Assembly (NCBI GenBank): GCA_947179155.2
Contig: OX359266.1
Location: forward strand, 40,139,039-40,203,038
Origin: Hedera helix
Taxonomy: Eukaryota; Streptophyta; Magnoliopsida; Apiales; Araliaceae
Direction of reading: 5' to 3'
Length of the DNA: 64,000 nucleotides
The notes under the pieces were generated by a model. It was given only the letters and a program-made list of their open reading frames with translations. It made no database searches and was not told where the DNA came from. Both the position numbers and the translations under genes were made by a program. Below are positions 36,101-47,788 of this stretch, in pieces; the stretch's first letter is position 1, and every line of letters begins with the position of its first letter.

Positions 36101-36200
36101 CTGAATGATTATACAGGGATTTATAATGTAACAAATCAACGCTTCAGTTGGAAGTACAATTGGAGACGAGATGATGTCGGGAGGTATTTGAATAATTAAT
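33140..36200 (+). ncRNA. Leader-like, possibly spliced non-coding transcript
   Basis: From about 33.1 kb composition changes from AT-rich to pyrimidine-rich, leader-like sequence with many AGATCT words, as in plant 5' leaders and their introns. Plausible splice sites flank 33683-33778 (TATGTGCAG before, GTAAGATTA after), and AAAGGTACTT at about 33604 could be a donor. Only tiny ORFs follow, such as an eight-codon ORF at about 33568. The longest ORFs to 35.6 kb match nothing I know. It could be a non-coding RNA, the leader of a decayed gene, or a real gene whose exons I failed to recognise. No microRNA I remember fits the few hairpins inspected. Confidence 0.28.
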
Positions 36201-36880
36201 CTTGATTTAAACTTGCAATTTTTATTCAAAAGCTAGTACTAGAAAATAATGTTTTCTTCCCTGTAGAATAGATTTATTAGCAAGTCCCCTTCTTTTTTGT
36301 GGGATATACACCCCTCGCTGGACAGTATTATTAGGGAGTGAGGTAACCGCGGGATACGTCTGGCGTTATTTTCAAAACTTAATTTTTCAAGCCCAATATG
36401 CTGTTAGAAAATAATTTTTTTATCAAGTATAAGCTGTAGTTTCTATCAAAAATATTCTTTTGCAAGTTTGAACAAGAAAACCGAGAACAATCAATTAATT
36501 ACAATAATCTGTTGCACTCCGAACGTGAACCGAAAACAATCAATTATTTTTTATTTAGCTCCCCCTTCAGGGTGTTAAAACGCCCTTTCAATTTTCATTT
36601 GGTTATCGGGGCTGAGAAAAGTTTTTTTCTTGTAATTGATGTTTTATTGGAGGAAAAAAAATGGATTAAAAGGCGCCTTTCCAACTAGTCGAAATAAATT
36701 CTTCGAGATTGTTTGAATGCGTAATAATCAAGGCGCCTTTAAATTCTGTCTGGATTTCTGGCCTTGATTTGTTATGAAGGCTGTATATATGAGCAATAGG
36801 TATGTGAAATAAAAATATATCAGGGTATTTTTAGCAAAAGTCGGGTGTTTATTGTGTTGTCAGAAATTCGTGCTCGAGAT

Positions 36881-36960
36881 GAATCCATAAGCTCAAATTG
36901 GGTAGAGCGCTCAATCATTTATTGACGGAGAGGCTGGTGGTTCGAGTCCACCTGGGTTCT
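36881..36960 (+). tRNA. Degenerate tRNA-like fold (pseudo-tRNA or SINE head)
   Basis: GAATCCA (36881-36887) pairs perfectly with TGGGTTC (36953-36959). GCTC/GAGC form a D stem with an extra A before it. GGTGG-TTCGAGT-CCACC is a perfect T arm contiguous with the acceptor. The anticodon stem (CTCAA/TTGAC) has one mismatch, base 33 is C instead of T, and the variable region is nine bases. The loop would read ATT. These faults argue against a working tRNA. Confidence 0.35.
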
Positions 36961-39900
36961 TTTGATTAATGGGGTGGTCTTTACAAAATGTACGACTTGT
37001 CATTAAAAAAATTCTGGATTACTAGTGTTTTACTTGACCTCCTTCTTAAACTTGTGGCTCGGACTGTTTCAGCTTATTAGGAATTAACCACGTATCAACT
37101 TTCTACCAATATAATGCATTAAGGTTATCAAAAGAGTTGAATGTTTGATTCTAGGTGATCCGTGAAACATCAAATATTTTAATCTTGATTTGAATTTATT
37201 TTTATATTTCAAATTGAATTGGTAATTTTTGATAATATTACAAAGTTTTTTTTATCTTATATCCTATGCAATTTATTATATTTTATTGTGCAAGAATTTC
37301 ATGTTGGTTGTATTTTAATTTTGTTATAAATTTATTATTGTCCCAAATTTGTCAAACATATGAATTATTTTATCTATTTTCTTACAATTGATTCAAAAAC
37401 ATTTGTGAAGTCTGCTAAGATTTACTTCTTCTTTATATTTTTCACTATTATATTTGCATTTCCTTCATTTTTTACACTCTTAATAATATAATTCTTACTT
37501 CTATTATAGAATGATTTTCTTTCTTCACTTCATCCTATATTATGTTGAAACGATGGTGATGATGAAGCTTCAAGGGGACATCAAGGATAAGTCTACACAC
37601 AAACACAATATTTTTGTGTCGGATTTTACTTTTTAAGGATGAGATAGAGAGTTTAAATTTGTATATTAAAGTCATGTTTGTAAATTTATTCGAAAAACAA
37701 TATTATACTCTTGGGATCTTTTGGAAAAGCTGTCACCTGGCAATTGTGTTCCCGGTCCTGGTGTGCTCGGATGATCAAAGCTCTTCGGTTCGAGTTCATT
37801 AATCTTGTGCAGGGGCGTCCTTAAGCTTAAGGCTTATCATGTGGTTTGCTCCGCAACCGTCGTCTCACTCGGAACTCGGTGACATTCACTAGAATTCACT
37901 CTCCTAAAAGAAGCAGCAGGGGGCAAACATGGCAAAAGATTGCGACTATTATACTGAATTAGTGTGCCTACTTTCTGAGTTTATACTTGTCATCTCTGTC
38001 GAATCCTTCCTACCAAATTGATTTCTGTGTATTTTTGTCCCTCGATTGACCGGTTGTAAATTTTGTTGTTGAGACTCGTGAATTTGAGGGACTAGTTTTT
38101 ATCACATTATAAAATAAAGTTCTAAATAAGGGGAAATGAAGGAATTTGGAGGTTAAACCGATCATACTATTCATGAGCAACAATAGGTACAAGCACGGTA
38201 GACTTACCACACAAATTAAAAATACAACGACATCAACATAACCTAAACAAAAAAGGAACCATCCTGAATATGGCAAACACAAATTTTGTTATATGTAATG
38301 ATTTATATAATAATTTATACAATAATTTTTTATAAAATGACGAGTTTTATATTTTAAATATTTTATGGAAATTATTATTTTATAAATAATTATTATATAA
38401 ATTATTACGTACAACATGTACAACAAAGCTAACAAACATCAAAAGCTTATGGTGGGTGCTGTTGATGCACATCAATTCTTGCTGATTGCTGCAAAACGAG
38501 CTAGCCCTCTAACCTTCCACAAGTCTCATTTGTTGACGATACCTTGCAGTAAGATGATACAACTCCTGTCCTATAATACAAATATCATATATATAATGGA
38601 TTCCTCCTTGAGATTAATATCAGTATAACTTGTTAGCTGTGCTAAGTAAACACTTTAAATTGATATAAAGATGCACATGTAGGATATTACGAGAATTAAG
38701 CCAATATATATTAATTATAATTGTATTACTTAATATAGAGGGTAAAGTTAAAATGAGGCTTTCCATTTCTTTTTTCTCTTGGTAATACTTTTTTTTTCTT
38801 CTTCTTTCTTCATTAATAATACTGGGATAGTTTCTTCCTTTTTACTCCCCCTTCAATTCTCTTCAAATCAATTTTTGGAAATGACTTCAACCTAGAAAAT
38901 ATACATAACAAAATATACGTAAGGCGTGAAGTTCAGATTCAATAATCCCTCTGAAATTTTAAAATCCATGTCCATGTGAGATAATTTTTGAATTTGAAAT
39001 TGATGTTATTCGAAATGTTATTATAAGTTTTTCACATATTCCAAAATATATACATACTAACCTAAGTAATATCACATTACTTTCCTTACTTAATTTTATT
39101 ATTTTTCTTATAATCCTTAAAATAAGATGAAAACTTATTCATTCAATTACAAAGATACCAATTTCATGTAAGATAGAGTTTATATTTTTCAAAAATGGAA
39201 TCCAAGTTATAAACTATCATAATGTAAGCAGAAAAATAAAAGCCAAAAATCAAAAAACAACTATTGGATATATATCATATCTCCCGTTTAATTAGCATAT
39301 CAACAATAACCCACCACTATAGACGAAATCAACTACCTATGTAAAGAGAATTCAGACTCTTAAAAGAAAAAAAATGACCACAAAATGGAGATAGAACTAG
39401 ACATCTAACCAAAAATTAGGAGGAAATAAAATCCCACAAAAGGGAAAACAAACTTCACAAAAGAAGAAAATAAAATAAGATGTTAATGATAACAAAAAGA
39501 TCTAAGGAAACGTCTCTTCTAAGTCTAAAAGTTTTCGAGATTAAGATTTCTGATTAGAGAGAAAAATAGAGAAGCATTATTCTTCTTTTTCACTATTACA
39601 TTAATTATTGCAGGAAAATTTTAAATTTATCCAGAAAAATTACCCGTTAGCCTTACCTGTAAAAAAGATGAAAGAGTATGACCTCACTTTATTTGTATTT
39701 TACAAATAAAGTAAGGTTATACTCTTTTGTCTTTTACGAGGACAAAACATATGGATAATTTTTTGAATAAATGTAAAAACACCCATTATTGCATGATATA
39801 GTTTATTACATAAAAAATTTCTTACCGAACCAAACTCCAACTAAAAGTTTGGCAACACATTTACTGTGGCCGAACTCTGTACTAATTTGAGTGACAGACA

Positions 39901-40290
39901 CAGAGATTTAAGCAACATGACATGATCAATTTTTGGGAAAAGGCAGAGAGATATGTGATGGCTAGCGAATTATAGAGAACCTGCTACACTCAATATCAAG
40001 AATATATACCCCTACTATAGAATCAATTGGTAATTTTCTAAAATTATTTGCACGCATTCAAATTTGTCTAAATCATGTTTCAATATTATTTAATTTTATG
40101 TAATATTTAAAATATTTAAATCAAGACTCTCATTTTTGGGCGAAATGACTTTCTGGGGCTGATGAAGACTTCATAAGGATCTGTATGGCTGTTAGGTACT
40201 TGATGCCTACCAACGAGCGCATAGATCAGTTGGCTCAGAGATTGTTCTAGCTTCACCAAGGTCATCAATTCGAGACTTGGAATGTAGCTG
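36961..40290. other. Intergenic DNA with two further tRNA-like patches
   Basis: No gene supported. Around 37760-37800 a B-box-like GGTTCGAGTTC follows GGTGTGCTCGGATG. Around 40225-40280, CAGTTGGCTCAGAG is followed by GGTCATCAATTCGAGACTTGG. Each has box A and box B spacing like a SINE head, but without clear ends. The rest is AT-rich. Confidence 0.4.
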
Positions 40291-40500
40291 CGTTTGGTAG
40301 AGCTTAGTCACTCGAGTGGTCCTTTTCAACTCGAGTAGGATTATTCCCTCGTTAATTGTCTTGTTATTATAAATAATAACAAGATAATTTTATCAAAGAA
40401 ATTAATATTTATATAAATTAATTTAAATTTTTATAATATCATAAAAATATTAAATTAAGTTGTGAAATATCAATTCTCTTTCACCAACTGGGATGAACCA

Positions 40501-40574
40501 CTTTTGATAGTCGAGTGGTCCAATAATCCAATTTAGGCTCTTTTGATAGTCGAGTGGTCCAATAATCCAATTTA
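40501..40574. repeat. 35-bp repeat, two copies with 4-bp spacer
   Basis: CTTTTGATAGTCGAGTGGTC plus 15 bases occurs at 40501-40535 and again at 40540-40574, identical by eye. The words CGAGTGG and CTCGAGT also appear upstream near 40312. Confidence 0.85.
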
Positions 40575-42933
40575 TACCAAAGTTCCAAGCTTTATTGGTG
40601 GATTGTCGACTCTGTTGGCATTTTGTGGACACTTTTATGATAACGCGCTATTTTTTCCAATTTTAACTGTTTGTCTAGTCTCATATATTATTTTTTGCTT
40701 ATTCCTTTTCAATTAATTAAGAATATTGCCTCTCTAGTCTATAATATATAACATTTACTACTCTTAATATGATTAACCAACTAATATAAAAAATTATTTT
40801 AAATATAATATTCAATAAACACTTTAAATTATAATAATTAATATATCTACTAAATATAAATTTATAAATTATAATTTGCACTTAACTTGATTTAATTAAT
40901 TAAATTATGAACTTGTGCAATAAATAACATAAATGTAAAAAAATAACAAATATTTATTTTATAATAAAGTCATATACTTTTTGCTAATTAAATTCCATAA
41001 AGATTAAGATTTATAATATACATTCAAATATATATATTTGTAATTAAAAAGTAAAATGTTAATACCCATAAAAAGTACAAATTAAAGCAGTTTTTTCCCC
41101 AAATATTAAAATTTTCGTAAAACAAACTTATTATTACATAATGAATCTCATTATTCATATAAACAAGTATTAAAAATAATGTTAATTATTTTTCTCAAAT
41201 GTTAAACTTTTAAATATAAGTCACACTTAAGCATAATTATTTACACTAAAAATAACAAATGTTGTCACTCAAAAAAAGAAAAAATATATTAAAAGATTTT
41301 TTTTTTTTACAAGATATAGGTAATAATAAATATTATTATATTTTCTTTTTCAACAATGCACTAAAATAACACTAACTGTATACTAAAAAAATGTAATCAA
41401 AATCTTAAACATCTCAAATTTTGACATATACTCAAGAAAATTTAACATATAAAAATCATAATATGAAATTAAGAATTCAGATAATAATTTTTGCCGATAA
41501 ACACCAAAAACTAAACTATTAACATACTCAATCACTCTAATTAGAACAACTCCGTTAATAATTTAATTTAAAATTCATAATATTTGTGTCACTTAGTCAA
41601 AAGTAAGTGTTAATTAAACTTTTTTTTTTTATAAGTTACCAACAATTTAAGTGAGATAATCTTCTTAATTACAAATAAAATTATAATTAAAATATATTAT
41701 TTTAAAAAAAGATAATTAAAATATATATTATTCATGAATTAAAATTTGATAACATACAAGGGTACATATGTAACTTTATTTATTTAGTCAATCTTAAAAA
41801 TTTGCAAGGGTATTAACTGTTAAAAATTTAAAGAGAATGTGAGTGTCATTATAGTTATTTAGAGAAGATGTCACAATATAATTTACTCAAAAAAGAAAAG
41901 ATAAAAGAAAATACAAACTCAAATAAACATCCATTTATGTAATTTCTTTGGTCATTTCCTTTGATTTAATTTGAATATTTGGTATTGACGCATCATTTAT
42001 CTTCAAAACTTCTAGATCGTGGACAAATTAAGCAAAAAGTACCCTGTAAACCAAACCATGGTTAGTCAATAATGAGTTAGCAGTCACGTGTTATATGACG
42101 CGTAACTAATGTTGATACGACATATTTACGTCGTATTTTTAATTATAAAATAATTATTTATTTATAATTTTATTAATATTTGAGCTAACTAAAAATATGT
42201 TAAAATAGTTAAAAAGATAAACAATTTCTAAAGCAATAAATTAACCATTTTCTAAAACAGCTTTCCAATCACACAATTGAAGAAATATTCACCAAATCTG
42301 GGAGAAATAGGATTTCACAGCTGGGATAATAATGGGGGGATTTAAAGAAAGAGGAGAGAGAAAGATGAATGGAAATAAGCAGCTGTCATGATTTGATAGA
42401 ACTTTGGAATTGGACTATCCCCACTGGTTTTGTATTATATGTACTCGAGCTGGTTGTGGGGTTTATGGCTTCCTTCTTTTTTTTGGTTAGTTCAAAATAA
42501 TTAGTAAAAAAATAAAAGGATAAATTTATAAAAATAATTTATTTCATTTTTTTATTAGAACTTATAAACGTAAGATTTTTTTATTTTAAATTTTTGTATG
42601 TTAAAAACTCAAAAATGATACAAGAAAAAACTTTAATTTTAATTTTTTTTTCCTGTTCTAATTTAAGTTTTCTATTTATTTTTTTTTTGTCAAAAACTCA
42701 AAAACAGAGTGAAAATTAAGAGATTATTGTTGATTTTTAAAAGTCAATTTAAAATATTTTCAAACTCAAAATTGAAATAATTCATTAAAAATTATGAAAC
42801 AATAAATCTTACAATAAGTAATATTTTTAAAAAATTTTACAGTATTTATCATTGTATTAACTAAAATTAAAGAAATTCATGATAATTTTGAATTTAAAAA
42901 TATTTTAAGTTAACTATAAAAATCAATAATGAT

Positions 42934-42971
<38 letters not shown>

Positions 42972-43257
42972 ATGGTAGTCTCTCTCAAAATTAAATATAC
43001 ATTTTTATTTTTACGTTATAAGCCTGATGTTATTTTTAACATGCTATTACTTGTATATTTAATAGATTAAGTACTATATTTTTAATAAATATTAAGAATT
43101 TGTTTGAAAAATGTGAACATATTAATGTCCTTTTAAAAATATATCTCCCGGATGGAGTAGTCCGGCTGTTTCCTTGGTTCTAAATTCCAACTTCTAAAAT
43201 ATAATCATCATTTATTCGGGTGAGATATTTTGTAACAAAATTTTTCATTTTTCTGTG
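40575..43257. other. AT-rich intergenic DNA
   Basis: No gene or well-bounded repeat seen. A (TA)n run of about 33 bp stands at 42936-42968. Confidence 0.5.
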
Positions 43258-43375
43258 TCGAGGTCTATGACGATGTTTTTTAGTCTATAATGACGGTATA
43301 TACTATCGCCATAATTTTATTTTTTTTAAGACTACGAAGAAGAGACATACCGTCGCTATAAATTCTAAAAATTAT
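43258..43375. repeat. CACTA-like subterminal fragment
   Basis: Words such as GACGGTATATACTATCGCC and ACCGTCGCTATAAATTC in both orientations resemble the subterminal repeats of plant CACTA transposons. No CACTA terminal repeat is seen, so this is at most a fragment. Confidence 0.35.
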
Positions 43376-43845
43376 TGTCATATGTTTCAAAACAGAAAAA
43401 TAGAGAATTTTATCGAAAGGTAATTGGGTTGCTGATTTGATGGGTGTTGGAGGAAGAGATCTTTTGATCGCAATTGGGCTTCTCCGACTCCAGCTACTAG
43501 TTTTTCTTCCCTTATGCTTCTTCTATGTTTTCCTAGCCCCAAGCCCAAAAAAATGTATCTTCCAATCAAAATATATTAATTTTGTTGCAAAAAGACATTT
43601 TAATAAAATATTTATATATTTACATTTATTAACAAATAAAATTATTATGTCTTATTAAAAATAAATAAACTAACCGTATGAATGGCTTTATACTTCATTC
43701 TTCATTTATTTTATAATAGATGGTTAAAAAGTATATATTGTAATCAAACAGCCCAATTGACATCAAAAGAGTCAAAATATTTCCTTGGCGAAAGGTGCAA
43801 GCTCATATTAAAATACCTTGATTTTATCTTACAATATGAAAAAGC

Positions 43846-43847
<2 letters not shown>

Positions 43848-43903
<56 letters not shown>
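43848..43903. repeat. (AT)n microsatellite, about 56 bp
   Basis: An uninterrupted AT dinucleotide run. Confidence 0.95.
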
Positions 43904-43907
<4 letters not shown>

Positions 43908-43997
43908 AATAATCCACAAACACAGTTATAAGGATAATTTTAATTTTACAACAAATCTTTATCGTCCAAATTGTGATCAAATGGCTAGGGTGATCAC

Positions 43998-44290
43998 TGT
44001 CTGCAGTTTAATTTGAGTGATGGTAGCAAACTAAATTCTAGAGGCAGTAATAAACTAAACTGCAAATGATAATAAACCAAATTTGACTTCTGTCTGCAAT
44101 TTAATTATGTGAACATAAGTCAAATTTGATTTTTGTCAGCAATTTAATTATGTGGACGACGTCCACAATTTAATTATGCGAACGATAATTGTCGTCCACA
44201 GTTTAATTATGTGGGTAATGATTAATTTTGATTTTTTTTTTTTTTGCTAAGTCACATGGTGGGATTTCCTCTGCAGTTTAGTTTGACGGA
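43998..44290. repeat. Cluster of CGTCCACA/TGTGGACG palindromes and half-sites
   Basis: About six copies of GTC(T/C)(G/A)CA(G/A)TTTAATTATGTG variants occur within 300 bp. Several are arranged so that GTCCACA and TGTGGAC face each other across an AT-rich core. The layout parallels the cluster at 62919-63819, where the clamp is GTCCGCA/TGCGGAC. Confidence 0.6.
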
Positions 44291-44500
44291 CGATTAAAAT
44301 ATTAGGTCGTTCGATCAAATTTTGAATGTTGACAAATATGTTCTAAGATTATATTATTTTTACAATTATGGTTATGAATTTTTCTCTGTGTGTGTACAAT
44401 TAATATATGTGAAATTTATTTTTTTGTAAAATAAACATAGAACTTCTCTCTCTCCTCAATCTGTCAATCGAAGAGATATAATGGATCTAGTAATATATAT

Positions 44501-44832
44501 TGTTGGGTCGTGTTTTCATTGCCCTAATGGACCTCTAATATTGGGTTTTGGCTCCAAGACCCACTTAGCAGGGTACCGTCTCAAAAGATTCTTAAATCCA
44601 TTATAAGCCCATAAACTTGGGTCTGATTGACTTGCCGCCTAAGGCAGCCTGCATGTTATCATGTCCATTATAAACTCTATATGGTAGTTGTCTATTTAAC
44701 TCTGGTTTTCTCTTGAACACTCGTACATGGAGGATGTGCTTAGCATAAATACAAGAAGGTCATGCACACAAGCAATTTAAACCCCACTAGATAGGAGTAT
44801 CTGTTACCTTCGTTATTAATCTTCTTGAGACA
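44501..44832 (+). repeat. LTR-like segment, TGTTGGGTCG..TTGAGACA
   Basis: The segment has TG..CA ends, TATA-like words (TATAAACTC, ATAAATACAAG) and a composition unlike its AT-rich surroundings. The flanking five bases do not match, and no primer-binding site or polypurine tract adjoins it. It may be a decayed solo LTR. Confidence 0.3.
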
Positions 44833-45764
44833 TGTTTTTTTTTATATATTTTTTTATGGGTCCTCTTAACATGTGCCCTTAGGACTCACGATAAGCTCGA
44901 AAAATAAGAATAAATTTTATTTGTTTATATATTTGCACGAAATTTAATACATAGGGTCCACTAATATATTAGATTTTTATGCATTAAATTTAGTGCAAAT
45001 ACATAAATAAATATTATTATGTATAATTTTCAACGCTTAAAATGTGCCACATTATAAGAAAATCAATTTTTTATTAGCAGAGTTTATTTCATACTTAGGG
45101 CGAGACTTTTATACTCGCATATCACAAGTTTAGATAAGAAAAAAAGAATCGAATCTTCTGCAGAAATAATTGATAATTTTGTAGGCTCTTTCTAACTTTA
45201 TGATAATAGATTCATATAAGTATACTTATAAATCTTTATTTTTTTAAACTAATAAACTCTATATAAAAATACTTTTAAAAATTAAGTAGTCCTTATGAAT
45301 ATTTTATGGAGTATTTAACTTTAATAAAATTTCTTTTACAAAAATGAAAATCAGATTATGACTCACAGTTTCAAGTCACGTGTTCTCTTGTAAGGCACAG
45401 TCTACGAAAATCTAAACTGCAGAATAGTCCACTTTTTATAATCAATCAAGTATTATCCCATGCTTTGCCCGACAGAAGAATCGTCCCAATTGTAGCATTC
45501 TGTGCCGTCAGATGATCCATACCCTGCACCTGATGACGAAATTAGGTCCATCAAACGGCTAGAATTAAAAAAGAGGCGCATAGCCATGACTCAGCAGCGC
45601 AGATAGGAAAGTCCCGAGAATCGACAGAAATGGTCAGACTGAGACACTGCAATCTGTGTCGTACAGCCCCTTGGCCCTCTCAAGAGATTTGACCATAAAT
45701 TATTAGACTCCAATAAAAAATAAAATAAAAAGAAATATTAGCAGTTTGTAGATTTTTGGGTAAT
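44833..45764. other. Upstream region of the AT-hook gene
   Basis: No gene seen. Sequence turns less AT-rich from about 45400, as expected near a promoter. Confidence 0.4.
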
Positions 45765-45774
45765 TTATAAATAG
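45765..45774 (+). promoter_or_regulatory. TATA box of the AT-hook gene
   Basis: TTATAAATAG lies about 200 bp upstream of the start codon at 45974, at a fitting distance for a leader of about 170-180 nt that starts in a pyrimidine-rich patch. Confidence 0.5.
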
Positions 45775-45973
45775 TTATGATAGGCTTCTTCTACTTATCT
45801 GCTCTGTTTTAGTTTATGTTTGTTCAAAGGGGTATTGGATTTAGTCTGTAAATATGGACGAACAGAAAGAAAAAAGGTTGATTTTTGTTATTTGGAATTA
45901 GTGGTGACTGATTCTATTCATTTTGGCAACTGGGTATTTTTTTGGGAATTTTTTATAGATTGGGAATTTGTTG

Positions 45974-46309
45974 ATGGGTAAGAAAGAGGTAATGAAGAAA
46001 ACAAAGGAAGTATCATTAGCCATAGCTGAATCTTCGTCATCATCATTGGGGGAAGAGACCCAGCAGCAGATGATTACTCCAAGAAAAAGAGGGAGGCCTC
46101 GCAAAATCATTGAGAAAATTGAAGAAGAAGAAGAAATCCAGCCAAATACTCTTGTTGCTACAAATCAGACAGAAATAAAGAAAGCTAAAACAAGTGATGA
46201 TGAAGATGAGGAGAGAGAGATGAGAGAGGAGCTGAAACAGCAACAGCAGCAGCAGGAGCCCAGGAGAAGCAGAGCTAGGCGAAAAAGCGTACCCAGAAAG
46301 AGCTGCTAA
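45974..46309 (+). CDS. Small AT-hook protein, 111 aa
   Basis: An intronless frame from ATG 45974 to TAA 46309. I chose this ATG because it is the first true ATG of the frame; the frame opens slightly upstream only through a TTG. Residues 36-44 (PRKRGRPRK) contain the GRP core of an AT hook, which binds the minor groove of AT-rich DNA. A Ser run (20-24) precedes it. Acidic stretches and a Gln run follow, and the end is basic and Ser-rich (RRSRARRKS). There is no second domain, no signal peptide and no PPC domain, so it is not an AHL protein. A nuclear, chromatin-associated role is likely from the hook alone. The TATA box at 45765 and leader support expression. Confidence 0.7.
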   Translation: MGKKEVMKKTKEVSLAIAESSSSSLGEETQQQMITPRKRGRPRKIIEKIEEEEEIQPNTLVATNQTEIKKAKTSDDEDEEREMREELKQQQQQQEPRRSRARRKSVPRKSC

Positions 46310-47332
46310 ATCTGATTAATTGAAGGATTTAACCCTTTGAATTTTTTTTCTTCTTCTTATTATTATCTTTTGGTAGGTATCCAAATCAAGAAGATTAGTG
46401 ATCTAGCTAGCTAGCTAGCTCTCTTTTCTTAATATAAACAAACGTTGCTGTTGATTGTTATCCCTTGCTCTGTTTCTGTTTTGGATTTGAATTTACATTA
46501 ATTAATGGTTTGAATCAATCATTATTCTATAAAATAAAAGAATTTTCAACTAAAATAAAGTTGGAGGCTTTTACATCTAATTTTTTTATACAGATTGTTC
46601 ATATCACAAGGGTCTGCTCTGTTTTTGGATAAAGTTATTCCAAATATCTAGTGGATAAAAGTCCCGTAATTTATTATTCGATTTTCCACGTAGGTGTGTT
46701 TGATAAAAATTAAATGTAATAGTTTTAAATATTTAAATAATTTAAATAAGTTGAATGGAGTAGATTTTTGAATATTAAATAAAAAAAGTTATTTGATAAG
46801 TGATATATCAAAACATTTAAATTATATATTTTTATTATTTTATCCTTTTAAAAAAATTTAAAATTATTATAAATTTATTTAATATTACTTAATGTAATAG
46901 TTAATATTTTTTTAATTTTTATTTATTTCATTCAGTTAGGGCTTAATTATTTAGTCAAAAAAATTAAATTTAATTATTCAATTTAAAAATTTAACCGATT
47001 TAATTATTCAATAAAAAATAAACACATTTAATAATTAAATGATTCAATTATTCAGTTCTATTCGGCCAAAAATAAATAGCCTCTCACTCTTTCTCTCTGT
47101 GCATGTTGGAGTATGGATATTGATGGAGAAGTTGGTGAAATTGAAAAAGGCACTACCAGTTTGGCAACTATTTATTTTAAAACGGCTTATACTTTAAAAT
47201 TTAAAATAATTTATAAATAATTTTAAATTGTGACTTATAAGACGTTTAAAAAATGCTTTAAATGGGAGAAGAAACGAAAAAAGATGAAGTGGAGAGGTAA
47301 ATGTAATAATTCAGATCAAAATCCTAAATAAT
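46310..47332. other. 3' flank of the AT-hook gene and AT-rich DNA up to the Tat element
   Basis: GATCTAGCTAGCTAGCTAGC near 46400 is a short CTAG tandem. Beyond that the sequence is AT-rich with no gene. The last five bases before the element, 47333-47337, are CTTAA. Confidence 0.5.
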
Positions 47333-47337
47333 CTTAA

Positions 47338-47788
47338 TGTTAGGATGAATATTTCGCTAAGCCTGGTCTGATAAATCTATGATGGACTAGGCCCAACGGA
47401 CCGTCAGCTTGACAAATTCTTATGAGAACTTCTAAGTCCAATAGGCTTGGGATAGGTCTCTAACCTGTCTGGACTGTGACTATTTACTATATCTAATCCG
47501 AATTAGAATAGGAGTCAGGTTCTTAGATGGTTTAGGAGATTACCTTCCTATTCAAACTATACCACGTTGATGGACAATCCCAAAGAGAATCGGTAAGAGT
47601 CAGGTATACACTATAAATACCCAGTCAATGATGGAGGAAAAGGTTACGCACACATACACATTACTACTATGCTAAATACTTGGACCTCCATTGTTGACCT
47701 TTCTTAAAACCTTCACTAACTCTTACACCGGAGGAGTCCACCAACGGCCCAAGCCGTTAGGACTTTTGTGCAGCTATCCTATCCGGAC
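47338..47788 (+). repeat. 5' LTR of copy 2, left piece
   Basis: 451 bp, starting TGTTAGGATG, with TATAAATA in the usual place. It ends at CGGAC (47784-47788), which is repeated after the insertion. The remaining 37 bp plus the duplicated 5 bp are at 50680-50721. Confidence 0.95.

Noticed and set aside
38010..38282. 90-codon hydrophobic minus-strand ORF
   Set aside because: Isolated, no promoter or homologue recognised; Leu/Phe/Val content is common in AT-rich shadows.
43744..43980. ORFs across the AT microsatellite (Tyr-Ile repeats)
   Set aside because: Produced by the dinucleotide run itself.
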